This document shows, piece after piece, positions 1 to 5,412 of a stretch of DNA of 5,957 nucleotides. The position numbers and the translations under genes were made by a program. The notes under the pieces are model-generated. The model was given only the letters and a program-made list of their open reading frames with translations. It was not told the DNA's origin and did no database searches. This DNA is from an uncultured Bacteroidota bacterium (GTDB lineage: Bacteria > Bacteroidota > Bacteroidia > Chitinophagales > Chitinophagaceae), in the NCBI GenBank assembly GCA_903913355.1, contig CAIWKU010000121.1:1-5957 (forward strand). Reading direction: 5' to 3'. How positions within the stretch are numbered: the first letter of the stretch is position 1; each line of letters starts with the position of its first letter.

Positions 1-983
1 AGTCTTTCGGCAACAACATGATACGCATTATCAAAAAGCGTTAGTTGCAATACGCCTTTTGTCATTTGGCCAGTGGAAAACGAATGGATGAATAAGGAAT
101 CAATGTTCCTAAGCGTGGCTTTATAAACTATATTATTATCTACGGTTCCGATAATTTTATAGGTTTCCCCCAGTGGTACATTGCTAAAATGTATCTTGTA
201 TTCTAAAATGGTATCCTCCTGTATTATGGAAAAGGATATCCCTTTTGTTTCAACAGGTGGTAATGAAATAATTTTGGACTCACCCAGTTCATCTTCCACC
301 CAAACTTTATAACTTTTTCCAGCCTGGGGTATCAAATTGAAATAAGCAATGTTTTTATCAAGCGATTCAAAAGAAACTATTTTTTGTGCAGGGTAAATTG
401 AATCAAAAACATATCCATGCCATTTTGCAGGCAGTTCAGCTGGAGAAGCTAACCGAATCACAATGTTGGATGCTTTATTAAGGAGAAGCGTTCCTCCTTC
501 TGCAAATGCCGAAGCTTTCCAGGGAATTTGAGCGGGTATGAGTTTCCATTTTGATAATGGATTATATACAGGAACTAAATGAATATATTGGAAATCTTCA
601 TTGAAATTCAACATCCAATTAGTATAAGCCCTGATATAATAGATCCCTTCAGATGCCGTATCCGGAATCGATAAACTTCCTTCAGCAATTCCATTGAACA
701 GTGGAAATGTTTTTTTGCCAACAAGGGTTTTATTGGCATTATATATCTCCATAAACAGGTTGGTTGAAATATCGGAAAGATTGTATCCGGAAAACACAAA
801 GGCTTTCAGCCATATTCTTTCCCCGGCCAGATAACTACTTTTCTGGTAAGCGATATATACTTTTTCCTGTGGATAGTTTTCACCTAGTGCATTGATAGCA
901 GAATCTATCCTGTCCTGTGCATTTGAAAGGGAAGCAACAAGCAGGGAGATAAACAATAGGTTTCTTTTTTTCAGAAAAGCCAT
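1..983 (-). CDS. Exported MG2-domain (macroglobulin-like) surface protein, N-terminal part; 3' end cut by window edge
   Basis: This open frame starts at ATG 983-981 and runs without a stop to the left edge, giving 327 complete codons. Residues 1-22 form a Sec signal peptide: a KKR charged start, a hydrophobic core (LLFISLLVASL), and likely cleavage at SNA|Q, a common Bacteroidota pattern. The segment at about 38-63 (PQEKVYIAYQKSSYLAGERIWLKAFV) matches the MG2-like strand pattern of large Bacteroidota envelope proteins, usually 'EKVYLHTDKPYYxxGDTIWFKAY'. GIYYIRAYTNWMLNF (113-127) is the other family hallmark, and an AEGGTLL segment lies further on. The last residues (VVAERL) resemble the 'LAERLVF' strand that normally precedes further beta-sandwich domains. 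Family members are often 700-950 residues, sometimes with a TonB-plug-like domain, so more than half is probably missing. The exact role is unknown; an outer-membrane-associated or periplasmic location is inferred. It is preceded by a separate operon on the same strand, divided from it by a strong hairpin. Confidence 0.85.
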   Translation of the reverse strand, partial: MAFLKKRNLLFISLLVASLSNAQDRIDSAINALGENYPQEKVYIAYQKSSYLAGERIWLKAFVFSGYNLSDISTNLFMEIYNANKTLVGKKTFPLFNGIAEGSLSIPDTASEGIYYIRAYTNWMLNFNEDFQYIHLVPVYNPLSKWKLIPAQIPWKASAFAEGGTLLLNKASNIVIRLASPAELPAKWHGYVFDSIYPAQKIVSFESLDKNIAYFNLIPQAGKSYKVWVEDELGESKIISLPPVETKGISFSIIQEDTILEYKIHFSNVPLGETYKIIGTVDNNIVYKATLRNIDSLFIHSFSTGQMTKGVLQLTLFDNAYHVVAER

Positions 984-1027
984 TTTACGATGATAAGTCC
1001 CGTTAAGTTAGCTACTATTCAACAATT

Positions 1028-1035
1028 CAAAAATA
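1028..1035 (-). promoter_or_regulatory. Putative Bacteroidota -7 promoter box (TATTTTTG) for the MG2 gene
   Basis: Read on the minus strand, 1035-1028 is TATTTTTG, a full match to the TAnnTTTG -7 element of the Bacteroidota primary sigma factor. Transcription would begin a few bases downstream, leaving a leader of roughly 40 nt before ATG 983. No clear TTG -33 element is visible at the usual distance, and the region is AT-rich, so a chance match is possible. The box lies in the loop of a 7-bp inverted repeat, AACAATT (1021-1027) and AATTGTT (1038-1044), which could be an operator. Confidence 0.4.
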
Positions 1036-1108
1036 GAAATTGTTCAGGGCAGGGGTTTCCCGAGACTGGTATCCCTAAGGTAACTCTGGCAGTGAATTGA
1101 CGGCGCTA

Positions 1109-1147
1109 TTAGTAAAGAGGCCAGAATAACTCTGGCCTCTTTACTAA
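1109..1147 (-). terminator. Perfect 17-bp hairpin after the ABC exporter operon (terminator-like, no U-tract)
   Basis: TTAGTAAAGAGGCCAGA (1109-1125) and TCTGGCCTCTTTACTAA (1131-1147) are exact reverse complements separated by a 5-nt loop, ATAAC. The stem starts 32 bp past the permease stop codon and lies before the MG2 promoter region, so it is placed to end or protect the exporter mRNA. Neither strand has a run of T after the stem, so it is not a classical intrinsic terminator. It could instead block 3' exonucleases, or belong to a dispersed repeat. A 10-bp direct repeat, TAACTCTGGC, occurs at 1081-1090 and again at 1127-1136, overlapping the loop and right arm. Confidence 0.55.
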
Positions 1148-1178
1148 ACTATTCATGCTAAAAAATGATTGGGTATTT

Positions 1179-2510
1179 TTATGATTTCCGAAAAGCCCAT
1201 TTAATCATTTCTTTCCAGGTTGGTTTTTTGCCATACATTAAAATGCCTACCCTGTAAACTTTTCCTGCCAGCCAGGTAGTAGCCAAAAACCCCAATACCA
1301 ATAATACCATACTCGAGATCAATTGAAAATAGGTAACCCCGTCTGGTATGCCATGTGCTATTCTTGCCATCATTACAATGGGTGATGTGAATGGGAAGAT
1401 GCTTCCGAAAATTGCAAGACTACTATTCGGATCATTCACTGCTTTGGTCATGATTACCATAGCAAAAATGATCGGCATCATAATTGGAAAAAGCAGGCTC
1501 TGTGCATCCTGTGGATCTTCATTAACAGCACTGCCCACAGCGGCAAATAAAGAAGAGTATAAGAAATAACCCCCTAAAAAGTAGAAAATAAAACATCCTG
1601 TAATCAGCGGGAAATTAACCTGACTTAATCCGCTGGCAAGCTCACCCATCATGCCACTATTTTTTACTGCCTGGGCTGCCTGCATTCCAGCCGGTTGAAT
1701 AGGCTGGCCATGCATTTGATCCATTAGCCCGGGAAAAATAAATGGCAATAAAAACTGCAGACCAAATACCAATACAATCCAGATCAGGAACTGGATTAAT
1801 CCAACAGCTCCTATGCCCGTGATTTTACCCATCATTAACTGAAAAGGTTTTACACTGCTGATGATTACTTCCGCAATACGACTTACTTTTTCTTCCATTA
1901 CACCCCGCATTACCATTGTGCCGTATATAAAGAGGATGATGTAAATCAGAAAACCAGATATCATACCTACCGCATAGCTGATACCCACTTTTGTATTATT
2001 CTCTTCTTTGCCGGAAGCGGATGAAAACTTAATCAGTTCTTTTTGATTATCCAGACTATCTAATTGTGCTTTGCTCACATTCAGGCTGAGCAGCCTTTTT
2101 TCTTCCAAAGCTTTGTTAACTCTTGTCTGAATTTTTTCGCGGGTCATTAGCCCCATTGCTTTTGCGGAACGAAAGAAAAGAGAATCTTTTCCATCCAGAC
2201 TGAATGTAGCCGGAACCACCAGAAATGCATCAAACTCTTTTGCTTCCAGTTTTGTTTTCAGTAGGCTCGTATCAGCTTTAAGAAATTCGAAACTCAACTC
2301 ATCGTTATTACTACCGATTTTACCGTTGAAAATATTTGAATAATCAGCAACAGCCACTTTGTAATTATCTGTTGATTTTACCTGGAAATAGATCATGGCT
2401 GCATAAAAAGCAAAAATGATCAATGGCAATCCAATAGTGGTCAATAAAAATGTTTTTTTCTGTACCCTTGATAGAAACTCACGTCGGGCAACTAATAATA
2501 TTTTATTCAT
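1179..2510 (-). CDS. ABC-2 type exporter permease (NatB-like)
   Basis: This 443-residue inner-membrane protein is the transmembrane subunit for the ATPase encoded just upstream. It starts KILLVARREFLSRVQKKTF, a cytoplasmic lead-in typical of NatB/ABC2_membrane_3 permeases. TM1 is at about 21-43, followed by an extracytoplasmic domain of about 130 residues (45-175). A membrane block follows, with helices at about 177-200, 228-260, 299-327, 340-357 and 394-415, and possibly 363-383. The family motif is visible at 203-219 (GVMEEKVSRIAEVIISS), followed by GKITGIGAVGLIQ. Further conserved patches are NEDPQDAQSLLFP (330-342) and FPFTSP (372-377). A Met/Gln/Gly-rich insert (about 261-290) sits between two helices. 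ATG 2510 is the natural start, 25 bp after the ATPase stop and with no clear Shine-Dalgarno. The name NatB comes from a Bacillus Na+ exporter; the substrate here cannot be read from sequence. The gene appears intact. Confidence 0.9.
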   Translation of the reverse strand: MNKILLVARREFLSRVQKKTFLLTTIGLPLIIFAFYAAMIYFQVKSTDNYKVAVADYSNIFNGKIGSNNDELSFEFLKADTSLLKTKLEAKEFDAFLVVPATFSLDGKDSLFFRSAKAMGLMTREKIQTRVNKALEEKRLLSLNVSKAQLDSLDNQKELIKFSSASGKEENNTKVGISYAVGMISGFLIYIILFIYGTMVMRGVMEEKVSRIAEVIISSVKPFQLMMGKITGIGAVGLIQFLIWIVLVFGLQFLLPFIFPGLMDQMHGQPIQPAGMQAAQAVKNSGMMGELASGLSQVNFPLITGCFIFYFLGGYFLYSSLFAAVGSAVNEDPQDAQSLLFPIMMPIIFAMVIMTKAVNDPNSSLAIFGSIFPFTSPIVMMARIAHGIPDGVTYFQLISSMVLLVLGFLATTWLAGKVYRVGILMYGKKPTWKEMIKWAFRKS

Positions 2511-2535
2511 AATTGTATAAGCTTTTTAATAATGG

Positions 2536-3474
2536 TTATGCTTCAGAAGACTGAAAGGCCCTTGTTTTGGCGCGGGTTCCTTCTACCAGGTGAATAAAAA
2601 TATCATTCAGCGAAGGAAGAATTTCGTTGAATGATTCTATGGTCAGATTCTGTTGCAGAAAATATTGTAATACATCATTGCTCCCGAACCCTTCTTTTAT
2701 TTTCACAGTTAAAGCATTTGCTTTCTGGTCAGCAATATCAAAACAACTGCCATTAACCGATGCAGGAATTTCTTTAAGTTTTATGCTGAATTTATTTTCC
2801 TTGAATTGCTGTTTTACATCACTTACTGTACCATCCAGCACTTTCTGGCCAAGATTCATCAGAATAATATGGTCACAAATTTCTTCTACCTGTTCCATTC
2901 GGTGTGTACTGAAAATGATCGTACTTCCACGCTGTGCCAATCCATATATTTCGTCTTTAATCAGGTTAGCATTTAAGGGGTCTAGTCCGCTAAAGGGCTC
3001 ATCCAGTATAATCAGTTTGGGTTCGTGCAAAACCGTTGTTACAAACTGTAATTTCTGGCTCATACCTTTGCTGAGGTCTTCCACTTTTTTATTCCACCAG
3101 CTATCCATTTCCAAGCGATTGAACCAGAATTTTATTTTCTGCATAGCTTCTGATCTGCTTAAGCCTTTGAGTTGCGCCAGGTATAATGCCTGTTCTCCGA
3201 TTTTCATCTTTTTGTATAAGCCCCTTTCCTCAGGCATATACCCGATTTTAACAATATCATTCAGGGGATCAAATTCTTTTCCGTCAAAAATGATTTGGCC
3301 GCTGTCCGGGAAAAAAATACCCGTAATCATACGTAGTAAGGTGGTTTTACCGGCACCATTGGGCCCTAGTAAGCCAAAAATACTCCCCTGGTTGATTGAA
3401 AAACTCATGTCCTCTACCGCTTTCTGGGTGGCATAGTATTTTTTAAGGTTCTTCAGTTCTAAGATTTTGTTCAT
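2536..3474 (-). CDS. ABC exporter ATP-binding protein (NatA-like, with DUF4162-type C-terminus)
   Basis: This 312-residue cytoplasmic ATPase powers the NatB-like permease encoded next. All nucleotide-binding motifs are present: Walker A GPNGAGKTT (37-45), a Q-loop region GYMPEERGLY (78-87), signature LSKGMSQKLQ (134-143), Walker B LIILDEP (154-160), D-loop SGLDP (162-166) and the switch histidine H191 in STHR. The Q-loop glutamine is replaced by E82 and the signature is LSKGM rather than LSGGQ; both are usual in this NatA-related subgroup, so the enzyme is expected to be active. Residues of about 225-300 form the extra C-terminal domain (DUF4162 type) found in this subgroup. The start at ATG 3474 gives the standard N-terminus (MNKILELKNLKKYY). 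It is the first gene of the operon and is divergent from the zinc phosphodiesterase gene. The transported substrate is unknown. Confidence 0.93.
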   Translation of the reverse strand: MNKILELKNLKKYYATQKAVEDMSFSINQGSIFGLLGPNGAGKTTLLRMITGIFFPDSGQIIFDGKEFDPLNDIVKIGYMPEERGLYKKMKIGEQALYLAQLKGLSRSEAMQKIKFWFNRLEMDSWWNKKVEDLSKGMSQKLQFVTTVLHEPKLIILDEPFSGLDPLNANLIKDEIYGLAQRGSTIIFSTHRMEQVEEICDHIILMNLGQKVLDGTVSDVKQQFKENKFSIKLKEIPASVNGSCFDIADQKANALTVKIKEGFGSNDVLQYFLQQNLTIESFNEILPSLNDIFIHLVEGTRAKTRAFQSSEA

Positions 3475-3491
3475 AGTGTTTCGGTTAAAAT

Positions 3492-3499
3492 CAAATGTA
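3492..3499 (-). promoter_or_regulatory. Putative -7 promoter box (TACATTTG) for the ABC exporter operon
   Basis: On the minus strand, 3499-3492 reads TACATTTG, a full TAnnTTTG match. It lies 17 bp from the ATPase start codon, so the leader would be only about 10-15 nt. No TTG -33 element is obvious upstream. Its place in a divergent intergenic region, just ahead of the first gene of an operon, supports the call. Confidence 0.45.
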
Positions 3500-3592
3500 A
3501 TGTTACCTATTGGGTTTTCTATGTTTTTTTGAGACCCTGCCGATTAGTAGCAGAATTCACCTAAATATTACATAGAGGGGACTCTAATATCC

Positions 3593-3600
3593 TAAATTTG
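3593..3600 (+). promoter_or_regulatory. Putative -7 promoter box (TAAATTTG) for the zinc phosphodiesterase gene
   Basis: TAAATTTG fully matches the TAnnTTTG element. Transcription would start at about 3603-3607, which is downstream of the in-frame TTG codon at 3598-3600 and leaves a leader of about 15-19 nt ahead of ATG 3622. This decides the start codon of the gene. No convincing -33 TTG is seen. Confidence 0.5.
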
Positions 3601-3621
3601 CGGCTCATTAATCAGAAAAAG

Positions 3622-4632
3622 ATGCAATTCAGTTTCCGAAAGCGTTTCAGGGTAATTATGGCCTTAGTGATTATCATGGTTATCACAGCCAGTTGGGGTT
3701 TTCTGGTACACAAAACAGTACATCAGTTGGCCGTTTATGAATTACCCGCAAGTATTAGTCCCTTTTTCTATCAGAATATGGAATACCTGGTGAATAATGC
3801 ACCCAGACCGGATGTTCGACGCAATCAGGATAGTACGGAAGCTACCAAACATTTTATCGATCTGGAAATGTTCGGTAGGGATGCAGTAACAAAAATGCCG
3901 GAAGATTGGGCATCTGCTGTAAAACTGTATTCTAAGGATAGCCTTTTGAAATATGGATATGTGCCCTATCATATTGTGTATATGAAGGAGAAACTCACAG
4001 AAGCATTCAAAACGGGTAATAAGGACAGCATTTTGTTTTACGCAACCGATATGGGGCATTATATAGAAGATGCAAATGTGCCCCTGCATGTAACTTCTAA
4101 TTATGATGGACAATTAACCAATCAAAAAGGCTTGCATAGCCTTTGGGAATCTGTAATTCCTGAAAAGGAACTATCCGGGTATACGCTGTATTCCAGTCAT
4201 AAAGCAACTTATCTGAAAAACCCTTCTTATGCTATTTGGGAAGCTATTCGCAGGTCAGCTTCACTTTTGCCTCAGGTGTTTGCAAAAGAAATAGAAGTAT
4301 CTGCCGGTTTTACAGAAGCCCAGAAATATACAGTACAAACCAGGCGTGGAAAAGAGTACAAAAATTATTCTCCCGAGTTTGCGAAAGCTTATGCGATTGC
4401 ATTAAAAACATCGATTAATGAACAGTTGATACATTCTGCCAATCTGGTGGCAGATTTCTGGTACACAAGCTGGGTAGATGCTGGTAAACCGGATTTATCA
4501 GGAATTACTCCTAACTGGAATAAAGAGTCGGCAGATAAACTAAAGGCAGAGATGGGATATTTTTCCACTAATAAGTTGATAGAGAATAACTTACTTCTCT
4601 CAAAAAAACCGTCAACCCCTGGAGCTGAGTAA
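3622..4632 (+). CDS. Exported zinc-dependent phosphodiesterase, phospholipase C / S1-P1 nuclease fold
   Basis: This 336-residue protein begins with a signal peptide or anchor (1-24: FRKRFR, then a hydrophobic MALVIIMVITAS). Cleavage at S24|W25 would leave WGFLVHK as the mature N-terminus, as in this fold, where the N-terminal Trp itself binds zinc. The trinuclear zinc site can be followed: W25, H30 or H34, D64, H77 (KHFID), H146, D150 and H156 (GHYIEDANVPLH), H172 and E176 (HSLWE). The spacings H146-D150-H156 (+4, +6) and H172-E176 (+4) equal those of Bacillus phospholipase C, whose last ligand is Glu; P1 nuclease has Asp there. The substrate, lipid head group or nucleic acid, remains open. 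ATG 3622 is chosen over the upstream in-frame TTG 3598 because the latter lies inside the likely promoter box and would put eight extra residues before the signal peptide. The gene stands alone and is followed by a terminator. Confidence 0.85.
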   Translation: MQFSFRKRFRVIMALVIIMVITASWGFLVHKTVHQLAVYELPASISPFFYQNMEYLVNNAPRPDVRRNQDSTEATKHFIDLEMFGRDAVTKMPEDWASAVKLYSKDSLLKYGYVPYHIVYMKEKLTEAFKTGNKDSILFYATDMGHYIEDANVPLHVTSNYDGQLTNQKGLHSLWESVIPEKELSGYTLYSSHKATYLKNPSYAIWEAIRRSASLLPQVFAKEIEVSAGFTEAQKYTVQTRRGKEYKNYSPEFAKAYAIALKTSINEQLIHSANLVADFWYTSWVDAGKPDLSGITPNWNKESADKLKAEMGYFSTNKLIENNLLLSKKPSTPGAE

Positions 4633-4662
4633 TTTATGTAAAAAAATTAGGTATAAATACGC

Positions 4663-4693
4663 TTGTGGGCCCTTTCAGACAGTTTTACTTTCG
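4663..4693 (+). promoter_or_regulatory. Possible promoter (TTG - 20 bp - TACTTTCG) for the 7-TM/kinase operon
   Basis: TTG at 4663-4665 and TACTTTCG at 4686-4693 are separated by 20 bp, a spacing that suits Bacteroidota promoters. The second box departs from TAnnTTTG at one base (C for T). Transcription would start at about 4696-4700, inside the left arm of the terminator hairpin, leaving a leader of about 55-60 nt. This is the best promoter candidate in the 123-bp gap, but the mismatch keeps it tentative. Confidence 0.35.
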
Positions 4694-4727
4694 AAACCTG
4701 ATTGATATAAGGTCAATCAGGTTTTTT
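4694..4727 (+). terminator. Rho-independent terminator after the zinc phosphodiesterase gene
   Basis: AAACCTGATTGA (4694-4705) and TCAATCAGGTTT (4713-4724) form a perfect 12-bp stem with a 7-nt loop, TATAAGG. The right arm runs directly into a T-run (six T at 4722-4727, then ATT). It lies 61 bp past the stop codon of the phosphodiesterase gene. The A-run on the left arm is shorter, so it should work mainly in the plus direction. Confidence 0.85.
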
Positions 4728-4747
4728 ATTAAGTAATGCCTACAATT

Positions 4748-4752
4748 AGGGA
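4748..4752 (+). promoter_or_regulatory. Shine-Dalgarno-like AGGGA ahead of the 7-TM gene
   Basis: AGGGA is 3 nt from ATG 4756 and 9 nt from ATG 4762, so the spacing favours the second ATG. Bacteroidota rely little on Shine-Dalgarno pairing, so this is only a hint about the start. Confidence 0.3.
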
Positions 4753-4755
4753 ACT

Positions 4756-5412
4756 ATGACCATGTACATCTATCATTTTGTAGAAGTCCTCGCTTTTTTG
4801 CTTTCTGTGTTTTACTTTTCTTTCCTGAAAACCGGCTGTTTGAAATGGCTACCCGCTTTTCTTGGGTTTAGCTGTTTGGCCGATGCGATTGCCCTTGCCC
4901 AGGGTGATAAACTACATATCGACAATATCGATATACACTATGCCTCCGGAATAGTTCAGCTTCTTTTTTACGGCAATGTATTTTATACTTTAGGCAAAAG
5001 AGAAAACCTGCAGAAACTAATATGGGTGCTTGTCTGCATTGGTCTGGTAGCTTATGTTTTTGCCTATTGTGTATACTTCCACCAGTATGTGTATTTTTTT
5101 ATGGCCTGTATTATCAGTGGTTTTTTTCTTGTGGCCATTTCGCTCGCTTATCTCTATATCCAATTTGAAGAAAATGAAGAGGTTAATTTTTTTACTGATT
5201 CCGGTTTTTGGATTGCATTGGGCGTATCCTTGTATTATTCAGGAATCAGTATTGTTTTTTCCTTGTATGAAGTAATTAGACAGCGCGACCTGCGTTTGTT
5301 TGGCGAGCGGCTATATAATACCATTCCCGGCGCCTTAAGTATTGTTTTGTATTCATCAATCATCATAACCATTCTTTTATGCAGGAAGAAAAACATTTTA
5401 CAGCCGCAATAA
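4756..5412 (+). CDS. Seven-transmembrane membrane protein of unknown function, paired with a histidine kinase
   Basis: This is a 218-residue integral membrane protein with seven predicted helices at about 7-24, 29-48, 62-79, 87-105, 111-134, 148-170 and 190-209, short loops and no soluble domain. The pattern around 145-170 (FFTDSGFWIALGVSLYYSG) resembles uncharacterised Bacteroidota 7-TM proteins encoded next to HisKA_3 kinases; I know no established function for them. Its 3' end overlaps the kinase gene by 34 bp in another frame, implying translational coupling, so a role in sensing or kinase control is inferred. Start choice: ATG 4756 gives the longest frame, but an AGGGA sequence (4748-4752) sits only 3 nt before it and 9 nt before a second in-frame ATG at 4762. 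If that site is used, the protein starts two codons later (MYIYHF). A 7-TM lipid or small-molecule handling protein is an alternative. Confidence 0.75.
   Translation: MTMYIYHFVEVLAFLLSVFYFSFLKTGCLKWLPAFLGFSCLADAIALAQGDKLHIDNIDIHYASGIVQLLFYGNVFYTLGKRENLQKLIWVLVCIGLVAYVFAYCVYFHQYVYFFMACIISGFFLVAISLAYLYIQFEENEEVNFFTDSGFWIALGVSLYYSGISIVFSLYEVIRQRDLRLFGERLYNTIPGALSIVLYSSIIITILLCRKKNILQPQ

Noticed and set aside
608..799. Short minus-strand reading frame of 63 codons inside the MG2 gene
   Set aside because: It lies in another frame of the same strand as the MG2 gene, whose translation shows a signal peptide and family motifs. The short frame shows no domain, only chance-like composition.
1065..1110. 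Stretch around 'ggtatccctaaggtaactctggc', first suspected to be an rRNA or riboswitch fragment
   Set aside because: Beyond a short CCTAAGGTA-like similarity it does not continue into the 23S core sequence, and no riboswitch core was recognised.
1161..1180. AAAAAT/ATTTTT inverted repeat at the permease stop codon as a terminator
   Set aside because: The stem is only six A-T pairs and overlaps the stop codon; it would be too weak, and the 17-bp hairpin just downstream is the better candidate.
2627..3436. Long plus-strand open frame (269 codons) opposite the ABC ATPase
   Set aside because: It is an antisense shadow of a gene with all ABC motifs intact. Its translation is rich in Ser, Cys and Ile with no recognisable domain.
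3742..4113. Minus-strand frame of 123 codons opposite the zinc phosphodiesterase
   Set aside because: The plus strand has the full set of zinc ligands with correct spacing. The antisense product is a Cys/His/Ile-rich mirror with no family features.
5054..5275. Plus-strand frame of 73 codons inside the 7-TM gene
   Set aside because: It is a frame-shifted reading of the 7-TM gene; its hydrophobic look comes from the T-rich codons of the real membrane helices.
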